32,406 nucleotides of DNA from the NCBI GenBank assembly GCA_949288175.1, contig CASEIV010000014.1:1-32406 (forward strand), given 5' to 3'. The notes beneath the pieces are model-generated. The model ran no database searches. It was not told the origin of the DNA and saw only the letters and a program-made list of their open reading frames with translations. Positions 8,509 through 16,358 of this stretch are shown here, piece after piece; the stretch's first letter is position 1, and each line of letters starts with the position of its first letter. The stretch is from an uncultured Eubacteriales bacterium. GTDB taxonomy: Bacteria; Bacillota; Clostridia; TANB77; CAG-508. The translations under genes were made by a program, and so were the position numbers.

Positions 8509-9750
8509 TTATTTGTTCCAAAATTTTTCGTATAGTTCCTTTGCTGTTTTTGGACTATCGACTCCTTCTTTATTTTTTACAGGTGCAAAGTCATCTTCTC
8601 TTTTTCCTCTTAATATTGCAATATCATCAAATAATTCAAACGCATCAAATATGAAGGATTCAAACTTATACGAATTTTCTTCTTGTGGGATTACTTCTTT
8701 TCCATTTTCATCTATATAAGAATTTTTCTTAAAGGCACTATGGTATATTAATGTTTCTTTACTAATTTTTTCAATTGCTTCTATAGTATATAGGTTACAC
8801 ATAATATGAGCTTCTCCATATTTTAGTTCTCCATCACTATCTACTTCTTCTGCCATTTTTTCTGGCATTTCTGAATACTCGATAACTTTAGGGTGTCCAT
8901 TCATTTTAGCAAATACTCCTACACGCTCATGTGGATTTGCTTTAACAATTGATTTTGATGCGATTTGTACTTTTTTATCAATTGCCATTCCTAACAAAAT
9001 GGTATCTGCCATTTTTAGTAAAGCATTATCGACTCCTCCAATAAATACCCATTTGATTCCTTTTTCTTTCATTTCTGCTAAACAACCGCTTGCTCTTAGA
9101 GAAGAATATGTACCACCATTCCCATCAGATGCTTCCTTTATTTTCATATCTTTTCCTACCAATAGTTTTCCATTTACATCTACTAAAGGTAATTCACTTT
9201 GTGCAAAAAATCTTACTGAATCTTTATCATATCCAAAATAGTTATGTTTTTCCATGAATTCAATTGTTTCATCATTGTTTTCTTTACTCGTCATGATATA
9301 CCATGGTATGATTTTTCCATATTTTTGATTTGCTTCTTTTAAATTCTCTGCTAAAATTTCAAATAAATATTTTCCTTTTCCATAGACATCTAATTTAAAT
9401 GTTCCTTTTGGTCCTGAATGTCCTAATCTTGTTCCTTGCCCTCCTGCCATGGTTACCACAGCATATTCACCTTTTTCTAAGACTGCTTCTCCTAATCTTT
9501 GAAATTCTTCTTTTTGCTCTTCTGATAATTTCTTCTTATCTAAGTATGGCAATGGCTCTATTTTATTTTCTTTTATTTCTATTTCTTTTTTTGTATTATC
9601 ATATAACTCTTTTAGTTGATGAAAATCAATTTTGCTAATTTGCTCTACCAATGCTTGCTTTTTATCTTCATCTAATTTTTCTAATAATCTTATAATATGT
9701 TCCTGGTTGTACATGTTTAGTATGTCTATTGTATCCTGTACCTTATCCAT
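8509..9750 (-). CDS. UDPGP-type UDP-sugar (probably UDP-N-acetylglucosamine) pyrophosphorylase
   Basis: This 413-residue protein of the eukaryote-like UDPGP family has the nucleotide-binding signature MAGGQGTRLGHSGPKGTF at about residues 101-118. Other family landmarks are the sugar-binding GGVDNALLK region, the substrate-loop SELPLVD, and ANPHERVGVF with the following EYSEMPEK, which resemble AGX/UAP-type UDP-GlcNAc pyrophosphorylases. It makes UDP-sugar and pyrophosphate from UTP and sugar-1-phosphate in the cytosol, feeding envelope glycans. The ATG follows AAAGGAG. It is the first gene of a two-gene unit with the hexapeptide protein at 7737-8408, from the promoter at 9809-9837. UDP-GlcNAc specificity is inferred, and UDP-glucose or UDP-GalNAc cannot be excluded. 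Confidence 0.85.
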   Translation of the reverse strand: MDKVQDTIDILNMYNQEHIIRLLEKLDEDKKQALVEQISKIDFHQLKELYDNTKKEIEIKENKIEPLPYLDKKKLSEEQKEEFQRLGEAVLEKGEYAVVTMAGGQGTRLGHSGPKGTFKLDVYGKGKYLFEILAENLKEANQKYGKIIPWYIMTSKENNDETIEFMEKHNYFGYDKDSVRFFAQSELPLVDVNGKLLVGKDMKIKEASDGNGGTYSSLRASGCLAEMKEKGIKWVFIGGVDNALLKMADTILLGMAIDKKVQIASKSIVKANPHERVGVFAKMNGHPKVIEYSEMPEKMAEEVDSDGELKYGEAHIMCNLYTIEAIEKISKETLIYHSAFKKNSYIDENGKEVIPQEENSYKFESFIFDAFELFDDIAILRGKREDDFAPVKNKEGVDSPKTAKELYEKFWNK

Positions 9751-9808
9751 TTTGTTTCGCTCCTTTTAGCTAATATAGTATAGTATATGTTTTAATTTTA
9801 ATATTGAC

Positions 9809-9837
9809 ATTTTATCATACTCAAATTTTTTTATCAA
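9809..9837 (-). promoter_or_regulatory. Promoter of the pyrophosphorylase operon
   Basis: On the minus strand a -35 TTGATA (9837-9832), a 17-bp spacer and a -10 TAAAAT (9814-9809) lie about 60 bp before the start codon and divergent to spoIVA. Confidence 0.7.
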
Positions 9838-9873
9838 GTTTTTTAGAAAACTTGTCATAAACCTAGACAAATT

Positions 9874-9901
9874 CCAATATACATTAAGTAAAGTATACAA
9901 A
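9874..9901 (+). promoter_or_regulatory. Candidate sigma-E promoter of spoIVA
   Basis: CCAATAT (9874-9880) and TATACAAA (9894-9901), spaced by 13 bp, resemble the mother-cell sigma-E elements (KMATATT and CATACANT). spoIVA is a sigma-E gene in Bacillus. The match is imperfect, so this is tentative. Confidence 0.35.
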
Positions 9902-9932
9902 CATTTTGAAAGTAATATAAGGAGGTATATAG

Positions 9933-11411
9933 ATGGAAAATACAAGATTGTATCAAGACATCGCAAAAAGGACTGATGGAGATATTTATGTAGGGGTTGT
10001 TGGTCCTGTAAGAACTGGTAAATCTACTTTTATCAAAAGATTTATGGATTTATTAGTTATTCCCAACATTGATAATGAATACAAAAAAGAAAGGGCCAAA
10101 GATGAGCTTCCACAAAGTGCTGGTGGCAGAACTATCATGACAACAGAGCCAAAATTTGTTCCTAATGAAGCAATTGAAATCACCCTAAATGACAATTTAA
10201 AATTCAAAGCAAGATTGGTAGATTGTGTTGGATATTTGGTAGATAATGCGATTGGTTATTTAGAAGATGACATGCCTAGAATGGTAAAGACCCCTTGGTC
10301 TGAGGAAGAAATTCCTTTTGAAACTGCTGCTGAAATTGGGACAAAAAAGGTAATTGAAGAACATTCTACGATTGGTGTTTTAGTAACCACTGACGGAACC
10401 ATTACAGACATTCCAAGGGAAGATTATGTAAAAGCTGAGGAAAGAGTTGTCAATGAATTAAAAGCTTTGAATAAACCATTTATCATTTTATTAAATTCAA
10501 ATGACCCTGATTCAGATTATACCAAAGAGCTTGCAGAAGAACTAAGCGAAAAATACAATACATCTGTTATGCCTCTTAATTGTGAATATTTGACGATTGA
10601 AAATATCAATACCATGTTTTCTAAAGTATTATATGAATTTCCTGTTGACCAAATTTGCATCAAATTCCCTAGATGGATTGATGGATTAGATATGTCACAC
10701 CCTTTAAAAACAGAATTATTTAAAGAAATTAAAGATGCTTTTTCTAATGTAAATGTCCTAAAAGAAATCTCAGGCTGTGCAGATACCATTAAACAAACAG
10801 AAATCATTTCAAAAACTTCTATAGCAGATATTCAATTAGGTACAGGAAGAGTTAACGTAGAAATTACGTTAAAAGAAGAATTATTCTACCAAGTATTGAC
10901 AGAAATCACTGGTGTTCCTGTTTCTAATGAAGGTGATTTATTTAGCATTATCTCTGAATTGGCTGATGTCAAAAAGAAATATGATAAAATCGCTTATGCA
11001 CTAGATGAAGTTAATAGAAAAGGTTATGGAATTGTCACCCCTTCAATGGATGAATTAATCTTAGAAGAACCAGAAATGGTAAAACAAGGTTCTAAATTTG
11101 GTGTAAAACTAAAAGCCATGGCGCCTTCTATTCACCTTATAAAGACAAATGTTGCAACTGAAGTTTGCCCAATCGTTGGTTCTGAAAAACAATCTGAAGA
11201 ATTAGTCAATTACTTACTTTCTGGATTTGAAAGTGAACCTCAAAAAATCTGGGAATCAAATATCTTTGGAAAAAGCTTACATGAATTGGTAAATGAAGGC
11301 TTACAAACCAAACTTGCTAAAATGCCTGAAGAAGCACAAATCAAATTACAAGAGACATTAGAAAGAATTGTTAATGAAGGTAGTGGTGGATTGATTTGTA
11401 TTATTCTTTAG
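9933..11411 (+). CDS. spoIVA: Stage IV sporulation protein A (coat morphogenetic ATPase)
   Basis: SpoIVA polymerises with ATP hydrolysis on the outer forespore membrane and forms the base of the spore coat. The 492-residue length and whole-length character match the family. The Walker A motif GPVRTGKS is at residues 24-31, with the lysine at position 30 as in the B. subtilis protein. The region that follows has TRAFAC-type GTPase character, including DCVGYLVDNAIGYLEDD in the switch/Walker B area and the LNSNDPDS base-site-like segment. The C-terminus ends GGLICIIL, close to the membrane-targeting tail of the family. A strong AAGGAGG site precedes the ATG. Its presence marks the organism as a spore former. 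A GGGACGTGTC repeat abuts its stop codon. Confidence 0.97.
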   Translation: MENTRLYQDIAKRTDGDIYVGVVGPVRTGKSTFIKRFMDLLVIPNIDNEYKKERAKDELPQSAGGRTIMTTEPKFVPNEAIEITLNDNLKFKARLVDCVGYLVDNAIGYLEDDMPRMVKTPWSEEEIPFETAAEIGTKKVIEEHSTIGVLVTTDGTITDIPREDYVKAEERVVNELKALNKPFIILLNSNDPDSDYTKELAEELSEKYNTSVMPLNCEYLTIENINTMFSKVLYEFPVDQICIKFPRWIDGLDMSHPLKTELFKEIKDAFSNVNVLKEISGCADTIKQTEIISKTSIADIQLGTGRVNVEITLKEELFYQVLTEITGVPVSNEGDLFSIISELADVKKKYDKIAYALDEVNRKGYGIVTPSMDELILEEPEMVKQGSKFGVKLKAMAPSIHLIKTNVATEVCPIVGSEKQSEELVNYLLSGFESEPQKIWESNIFGKSLHELVNEGLQTKLAKMPEEAQIKLQETLERIVNEGSGGLICIIL

Positions 11412-11459
11412 GGACGTGTCAAATCGTTCCAAAATGAAACAAAAGGGACAGATCTAAAA
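11409..11459 (+). repeat. Gene-terminal GGGACGTGTC element behind spoIVA
   Basis: The spoIVA stop codon is the first three bases of TAGGGACGTGTCAAATCG, and the element ends AAAAGGGACAGATCTAA. The same plan, with 50-51 nt length, is seen at 18648-18698 and, inverted, at 18830-18880. Confidence 0.8.
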
Positions 11460-11477
11460 TCTAACTGTTTTATAGGC

Positions 11478-11516
11478 AACAAACCGAGGAAATGTTTTCC
11501 TCGGTTTGTTCTTATC
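11478..11516 (+). terminator. Intrinsic terminator after spoIVA
   Basis: AACAAACCGAGGAAA pairs with TTTCCTCGGTTTGTT (11497-11511), a 15-bp stem followed by a T-containing run. On the minus strand it could also serve the convergent gene ending at 11552. Confidence 0.8.
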
Positions 11517-11551
11517 TTTGAACTTTCACATATACATCGACATATGTTCAA

Positions 11552-12256
11552 CTATTTTTCCACACTTTTCTTCTCATTTAACGTAATTCCTTTGCTCTCA
11601 AAACCTTTTACTACTTGTCGTTTTTTCTCTTGCCATTCTTTTGAAGATATCGTATCAAATTCTATATTTGCTACTCCCACTTGTTTTCCTTTTCCAAAAA
11701 TATCTGTGGCTAACTTAGCCTCGGTATTTTCTTTTAAAAATTCTTCATTGTTTAACTCTTTTTTCTTGTAAATTCTAGTACTAAAATCTAAATCTTCTAA
11801 AAATTTTCTTTCTCTTCCTACTAACAAAGGAGAAATCATATAGATACCATTTTTTTCTTGAAATTTGTAGTAGCCCTCGTCCTTTAAAGCTTTTAATCTA
11901 TCTATCGCATCTAATAGATATAAATTAACTGTATCAATTGTCCCAGAAATTCCTTTTTGGGAAATCATTTGATGTAAATCCACAGGCAAATGAAGATGAA
12001 TATTATTTTCAGATATTCCATAGAAAAACATATCATTTATAGGTATATGTTTTTCTGTTTTGTCACGTTGTTTTCCTAATATTTTCTTTTCCAAAAATGC
12101 TCTTACAGCCCCTTTTGTCCCTCCAACTTGCTCAACTGCATTTTGTAATAATATATCGTCCATCATATCTATTTTTCCTAATAGTTTATTTATCATTGCA
12201 TCATTTTCACTTGTTCTCATTGACATCAAAATAGCTTTTATATCTTTTTTATTCAT
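11552..12256 (-). CDS. Hypothetical protein, 234 residues
   Basis: I do not recognise this protein. It is soluble, charged and without signal peptide. The N-terminal 75 residues look helical (KDIKAILMSMRTSENDAMINKLLGKI). A middle segment, NNIHLHLPVDLHQMISQKG followed by LYLLDAIDRLKALKDEGY, is followed by a lysine-rich C-terminal third. The frame runs to a TTG at 12274, but GGAAGTGAT lies just before the ATG at 12256 (MNKKDIKA), which is taken as the start. It is convergent with spoIVA, shares its terminator region, and is separated by about 100 bp from the AAA ATPase gene on the same strand. No function can be proposed from motifs. Confidence 0.6.
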   Translation of the reverse strand: MNKKDIKAILMSMRTSENDAMINKLLGKIDMMDDILLQNAVEQVGGTKGAVRAFLEKKILGKQRDKTEKHIPINDMFFYGISENNIHLHLPVDLHQMISQKGISGTIDTVNLYLLDAIDRLKALKDEGYYKFQEKNGIYMISPLLVGRERKFLEDLDFSTRIYKKKELNNEEFLKENTEAKLATDIFGKGKQVGVANIEFDTISSKEWQEKKRQVVKGFESKGITLNEKKSVEK

Positions 12257-12357
12257 AGCATCACTTCCAAACAATTTAATTATACTATATTTAATTTTAA
12301 TAAAAAATTCCTTATCAATTATATTTATTGTTCATTATCTTTCTCTCCACCTCTTCC

Positions 12358-13650
12358 TTATATACAAAATGTTGCATATAAAGGAACTGATTTGATGTTA
12401 TTTTCAAAACCAAAGTTTTTTTCTGAAATTCTAATTGCATAAGTTGGGTGATATCTTTTCATATACAAATCTAAACTTCTAGATTTTGTATGAATATTTG
12501 ATTTTACTTCTATTGGAATAATATCCATTTCTTTTTGAATTAAGAAGTCTACTTCTGCTATTCCATTTGATTCCCAATAGTAAGTTTCATATCCATTTAT
12601 TCTTAATTCATTTGCTACATAATGTTCCGTTAATGGTCCCATAGAAATCATGGTAGGTTGTGTACTTAAATCTATTTGATATAATGGATATCTTGCTTTA
12701 TTCACGAATAATCCTACATCTGACATATATAATTTAAATGCTGATAAATCTTTATGCATTTCTAATGGTAATTCACTTTCTGTTTTAAATACTTGATTAA
12801 CAATACCACTATTTTTTAGCCATAAAATTGCTGGGCCAAATAAACTTGATGTAGCTCCTTTTGAAATGACTTTATATTGAAATTTTTGATTTTCTTTTGC
12901 TAATTGTACTGGTATAGAATCAAATGCTGCTATGATTCTATTCGATTCTGATGCATCTGCATATTTGGTCATATCTCTTACATAAGAATCTAATATCATT
13001 GCCTGAACATCTAGTGTTGCAATCACTTTTTCTTCTTCCAAATATGTTTTTACAACTTCTGGCATTCCTCCAACTACTAAATAGGTTCTATATAATTTTA
13101 AACATAATTCATGTATATCATTATCCATTCTTTCATTACTTTCAAAATGTTTTTGGATTTCTTCTATTAAATTTTCTCTTCCAAGTGCTATTAAAAATTC
13201 TTTAAAAGATAGTGGGTACATATCTATCATTTGCACCTTTCCTACTGGAAAAGAATAATTTTCTCTATTAATAGCTATTCCCAACAGAGAACCTGCTGCT
13301 ATAATATGATATTCAGGTGCATCTTCACAAAAATATTTTAGTGATGTCAAAGCTCTTTCATTTGCTTGTATTTCATCAAAAAATATTAAGGTTTTCTCTG
13401 GTAATATTTTTTCACCATAGAATAATTCCAATTTGTTAATAATATATTTGGCATCTATACTCTCATTAATTTGTTCACTTAATTCTTTATTTGTTTCAAA
13501 ATTCACATAAATTACATTTTCATAAAATTTTTTACCAAATTCTTTTATGATATATGTTTTTCCTACCTGTCTAGCACCATGAATAATTAATGGTTTTCTT
13601 GCTTTAGAAGTTTTCCATTCTATTAATTTCTTTATTATTTCTCTTTCCAT
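12358..13650 (-). CDS. AAA ATPase with DUF4143-type C-terminal domain
   Basis: This 430-residue protein belongs to the ATPase family in which an N-terminal AAA domain is fused to a restriction-nuclease-fold-like DUF4143 region. Walker A is GARQVGKTY near residues 24-32, Walker B is LIFFDEIQ, and a sensor-type AAGSLLG follows. The C-terminal part carries Y.WESNGIAEVDFLIQ and IPIEVKSN, which place D and E-x-K as in PD-(D/E)XK folds. The cellular role of the family is poorly known. The start at 13650 is chosen because GGAAGTGAT sits 4 nt ahead of it; ATG 13656 and GTG 13659 are alternatives. A strong promoter lies at 13671-13699. Confidence 0.9.
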   Translation of the reverse strand: MEREIIKKLIEWKTSKARKPLIIHGARQVGKTYIIKEFGKKFYENVIYVNFETNKELSEQINESIDAKYIINKLELFYGEKILPEKTLIFFDEIQANERALTSLKYFCEDAPEYHIIAAGSLLGIAINRENYSFPVGKVQMIDMYPLSFKEFLIALGRENLIEEIQKHFESNERMDNDIHELCLKLYRTYLVVGGMPEVVKTYLEEEKVIATLDVQAMILDSYVRDMTKYADASESNRIIAAFDSIPVQLAKENQKFQYKVISKGATSSLFGPAILWLKNSGIVNQVFKTESELPLEMHKDLSAFKLYMSDVGLFVNKARYPLYQIDLSTQPTMISMGPLTEHYVANELRINGYETYYWESNGIAEVDFLIQKEMDIIPIEVKSNIHTKSRSLDLYMKRYHPTYAIRISEKNFGFENNIKSVPLYATFCI

Positions 13651-13670
13651 ATTCATCACTTCCTGTTTTA

Positions 13671-13699
13671 ATTATACCTTATAAGTTAGAAAAAGTCAA
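13671..13699 (-). promoter_or_regulatory. Promoter of the DUF4143 ATPase gene
   Basis: On the minus strand TTGACT (13699-13694), a 17-bp spacer and TATAAT (13676-13671) lie some 20 bp before the start codon, so the leader is very short. The rest of the 13651-13916 intergenic stretch holds the terminator below and otherwise only A/T-rich sequence. Confidence 0.75.
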
Positions 13700-13860
13700 T
13701 TTCTGTATAATTTTTTTAAACTTATAAACTTTGTTTTCTATTTTATATAGTATATTCTATTTTTTATTCATTACTCATCTATTTTATAAAAATTTTTAAT
13801 CTTGTTGTATTCAGAATATCTAGATAGGAAATTTTAAATCTGTCTCTTCATATACAATAA

Positions 13861-13897
13861 AACAAGACTTAGAAATAAATATCTAAGTCTCGTTTTT
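13861..13897 (-). terminator. Intrinsic terminator of the RtcB-like/phosphatase operon
   Basis: AGACTTAGA (13865-13873) pairs with TCTAAGTCT (13882-13890). T-rich runs are present on both sides, so it can work in both directions. It lies about 20 bp after the last stop of the operon. Confidence 0.75.
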
Positions 13898-13916
13898 CTT
13901 TTAACGCTTCTTTTAT

Positions 13917-14444
13917 TTAGAATAATTCTAATGTAAAATACTCCAAATTTTCTGACATGATATTCTCTGTTTTAATATTATACATTCTCTTTATTGTTCT
14001 CATAATACCATTACTTGTACAAACTAAAATTAGAGAATTATCTGTATAAGTTGCAAAAATCCTTTCAATTGTTTCTTTTACTCTTGCTTCTATGTCTTCA
14101 TGCTTTTCACCATGAGGTGGTGTATATTTACCTTTTTGAAAATCTTTTCTTAAAGCTTGATCTACAATTGCCTTCTTTACTCCTTCCCAATCTCCGAGAC
14201 TGATTTCTGTAAAGCCATCTTCTTTAATGAATTTCTGGTTTGGAAAAATTGCTTCTAAAGTCTGTTTTGTTCTTTTAAGAGGTGAACAATACATTGCATC
14301 AAAATGATATTCTTTAAATGTTTCTCTCATTTTTTCTGCTTGTCTTCTTCCCTCTTCTGTAATATCTGTATCTATTGCTCCACAAAACCGACCTTCTTTA
14401 TTCAAATTGGTTTCTGCATGTCTCAAGAAAATGATTTGTTTCAT
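13917..14444 (-). CDS. Histidine-phosphatase-fold protein lacking the second catalytic histidine
   Basis: This 175-residue protein of the phosphoglycerate-mutase-like fold has the phosphohistidine motif LRHAETN with H9, then C.PLKRTKQT and the acid region FTEISLGDWEG. At the place where the family has V.HGG or a similar second catalytic histidine, it reads LVCTSNGIMRT (codons AGT AAT), so serine stands where histidine is expected. Activity may be reduced or changed, or the protein may bind rather than hydrolyse. AGGAG lies 7 nt before the ATG at 14444; the GTG at 14450 is less likely. It is the last gene of the operon, 28 bp after a second, apparently intact paralogue. Confidence 0.85.
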   Translation of the reverse strand: MKQIIFLRHAETNLNKEGRFCGAIDTDITEEGRRQAEKMRETFKEYHFDAMYCSPLKRTKQTLEAIFPNQKFIKEDGFTEISLGDWEGVKKAIVDQALRKDFQKGKYTPPHGEKHEDIEARVKETIERIFATYTDNSLILVCTSNGIMRTIKRMYNIKTENIMSENLEYFTLELF

Positions 14445-14472
14445 ATGCACTCTCCTAATATGTTATTGAGAA

Positions 14473-15000
14473 CTAAAAACTTTTTACCTCACAGTTTTTG
14501 ATACATAGTGGTAAACATGCTCCACTTTCAGGTATTCCATTGAAATAGCAGTTAATGGCTATACTAACCCCTCCATGAGTTACTAATAAAATATTCTTAT
14601 CTTTATACTTCTTTTTTATCTCATCTAAAAATAAAAATATTCTATTAAAGAAAACTCTGATATTTTCAGCTTTTTCATAGGTTACATTTTTCTCGTAATT
14701 CCAAAATGCCTGAAAATCAAAGTCATCTTTAGACATTCCTTCCATTTCTCCAAAATCTCTTTCAGAAATTCTTTCATCAAAGATAATGGGAATGTTTTTC
14801 TCTGAATTAATGATTTTAGCCGTCTGTTTTGCTCTTTTTAAGGGTGAGCAGATTATAAAATCAATATTTTCTTCTTTTAGCTTTTCCATTGTTTCTTTTG
14901 CCTGTTCTATTCCCTTACTATTAAGCAAAATATCTGCTTTTCCTTGTACTTTTCCATACAAGTTCCAGTCTGTTTCTCCATGTCTTGTTACATATAACAT
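14473..15000 (-). CDS. Histidine phosphatase family protein
   Basis: This 175-residue phosphoglycerate-mutase-like phosphatase has the catalytic histidine in VTRHGETDWN (H7), ICSPLKRAKQTA, the proton-donor region ISERDFGEMEG and the second histidine in LLVTHGGVSIAI. All catalytic landmarks are present, unlike its neighbour at 13917-14444. The frame continues up to 15030, but GGAGAGG precedes the ATG at 15000, which gives the standard family N-terminus MLYVTRHGE. The stop of the RtcB-like gene (15002) is one base before this ATG, so the two are almost certainly translated in coupled fashion. The substrate is not known; context suggests a phosphorylated RNA end, nucleotide or cofactor. Confidence 0.9.
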   Translation of the reverse strand: MLYVTRHGETDWNLYGKVQGKADILLNSKGIEQAKETMEKLKEENIDFIICSPLKRAKQTAKIINSEKNIPIIFDERISERDFGEMEGMSKDDFDFQAFWNYEKNVTYEKAENIRVFFNRIFLFLDEIKKKYKDKNILLVTHGGVSIAINCYFNGIPESGACLPLCIKNCEVKSF

Positions 15001-15001
15001 A

Positions 15002-16078
15002 TTAATTACCTCTCCATACTTGAAATCCATTCGCAGAAAATGAACAAATCTGTTTTAATTCTGCACAAATCTCTAATTCGTTAATCTGTACTATTTTTCT
15101 GATATACTTTTTTAAACTTTCATCAGTTTCAGAAAAGCTATGCCGATTAATCGCATCCTCTCCAATGGTAATACTTCCAGAATAAAATTTCTTTTCTCCT
15201 ATTTGTATACCATTTTTATGATAGGTGAAATCACTTTCTTCTGGTAGTTCTAATCCAAAACCATGTGGTATATAGTTGTTTTTAGCGTTTTCTATTTTCT
15301 TCACTATATACACATTTTTTCCTGGACTTGTGAGCAATGTTACAAGTCCTTCGGTCTTTTGAACACCAATCAATACTTCATGTATACTTGGCATTCCATA
15401 ATGAGCTACACTTAAGATTTCTCTTCCCATATTTCCTGATAAAACTTTCTTACAGAAACTATAATTCCTTTCTCTATTAAAAGATTTCAGCATTTTTGCC
15501 ATTTCATAAAAACTTTCTGCTTCCTCTCCTTTAATATATCTTATATATCGATGATTAAGTCTTTCAGTGCAAATATCTTGATAGTACCAGTTTCCTATAA
15601 CTGGATACAACTCTTCTTTGTATTCGCATGCTGAAGCATGGACAAGCATATAGTAACCTTCCTGCATTCCCATGTTATTTTCCGAATAACATAGAGAAAT
15701 AAAATGGTTACCATTGGTAAAATTCCAGTCATACCTTGATGGGGCTTTTAAAGCTTTCTCACATCTCTTTTTAAATTCTGTTATATTCATATCAGAATTT
15801 ATTTTATACAAAGCTGTACCACATACATTGATTGTAGTATCTACAGGAATGAATGGAGTATCTGGTTGTTCCCAGACATATGCAGCTCCTGTAAAGAAAC
15901 CACCTCTCATTCTTGTAACATTATGTGCAATCCCTAAATCAGACATTGCATAAATATCACAAGTTTTCTTTGTTGATGAAAGTTTTGTTGCAACTTTTGA
16001 AATCAACTTTTCTGTTGTTTCTAACTCCCGAAGCACTTTCTTCTGTGTTCTATCATTTAATGTCAGATTATAAATCAT
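15002..16078 (-). CDS. Divergent RtcB-like protein (RNA ligase fold)
   Basis: Reading this 358-residue protein against the RtcB family gives landmarks in the right order. MSDLGIAHN aligns with the MPDLH region, and P.IPVDTTINVCG with the DIGCG metal motif (C86 kept, Asp apparently replaced). GNHFISL (H125) matches GNHF.E, LVHASAC (H147) matches HSGSRG, and AHYGMPSIHE (H226) matches AHN. SPGKNVYIVK aligns with GSMG..SYIV, and PHGFG (H272) with HGAGR, which holds the guanylylated histidine. The KGA loop is missing. RtcB joins 2',3'-cyclic-phosphate or 3'-phosphate RNA ends to 5'-OH ends using GTP and Mn2+; whether this variant still does so is unknown. It has an AAAGGAGG site, is first in an operon with two histidine phosphatases, and is divergent from a STAND ATPase. 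Confidence 0.65.
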   Translation of the reverse strand: MIYNLTLNDRTQKKVLRELETTEKLISKVATKLSSTKKTCDIYAMSDLGIAHNVTRMRGGFFTGAAYVWEQPDTPFIPVDTTINVCGTALYKINSDMNITEFKKRCEKALKAPSRYDWNFTNGNHFISLCYSENNMGMQEGYYMLVHASACEYKEELYPVIGNWYYQDICTERLNHRYIRYIKGEEAESFYEMAKMLKSFNRERNYSFCKKVLSGNMGREILSVAHYGMPSIHEVLIGVQKTEGLVTLLTSPGKNVYIVKKIENAKNNYIPHGFGLELPEESDFTYHKNGIQIGEKKFYSGSITIGEDAINRHSFSETDESLKKYIRKIVQINELEICAELKQICSFSANGFQVWRGN

Positions 16079-16150
16079 ATTGTCTCCTCCTTTTTTACAT
16101 TAAATGTTTTTTGTTACAAATCCTTTACTAAAGAATTCAAGTTTCACATT

Positions 16151-16175
16151 TTCAAGCGTTTAGTTTTACGCTCAA
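16151..16175. promoter_or_regulatory. Inverted repeat in the divergent intergenic region (possible operator)
   Basis: AGCGT (16155-16159) and ACGCT (16168-16172) are exact inverted repeats spaced by 8 bp, within partly symmetric TTCAAGCGT/ACGCTCAA. They are the only G/C-rich bases in a 256-bp A/T-rich gap between the RtcB-like gene and the STAND gene. A regulator site is an inference. Confidence 0.35.
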
Positions 16176-16236
16176 TATATGCCTATTTTATTTTATGTTA
16201 ATCTCAATTGTTAAACTTTTCAAAATACAGTTTTTT

Positions 16237-16268
16237 AAAATTGATAAAAAAATTATCAATTTTTATTT
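16237..16268 (+). terminator. Hairpin with T-run, possible terminator or attenuator
   Basis: AAAATTGATAA (16237-16247) pairs exactly with TTATCAATTTT (16253-16263), with T-rich sequence following. It lies upstream of the promoter at 16296-16325, so it may insulate the STAND gene from upstream plus-strand transcription, or act as a protein site. Confidence 0.35.
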
Positions 16269-16295
16269 TCTTTATGGAGATATTACCCTCTATCC

Positions 16296-16325
16296 TTGTA
16301 CTTTTATGTAAAATAATGATATAAT
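16296..16325 (+). promoter_or_regulatory. Promoter of the STAND ATPase gene
   Basis: TTGTAC (16296-16301), an 18-bp spacer and a perfect TATAAT (16320-16325) lie 33 bp before the chosen start codon. Confidence 0.6.
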
Positions 16326-16358
16326 AAACATAGATTGTATAAAATAATGGAGGAACAT

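Noticed and set aside
9766..9966. 66-codon minus-strand frame between the pyrophosphorylase gene and spoIVA
   Set aside because: It overlaps the promoters of both divergent genes and the spoIVA start, has A/T-driven composition and no ribosome site.
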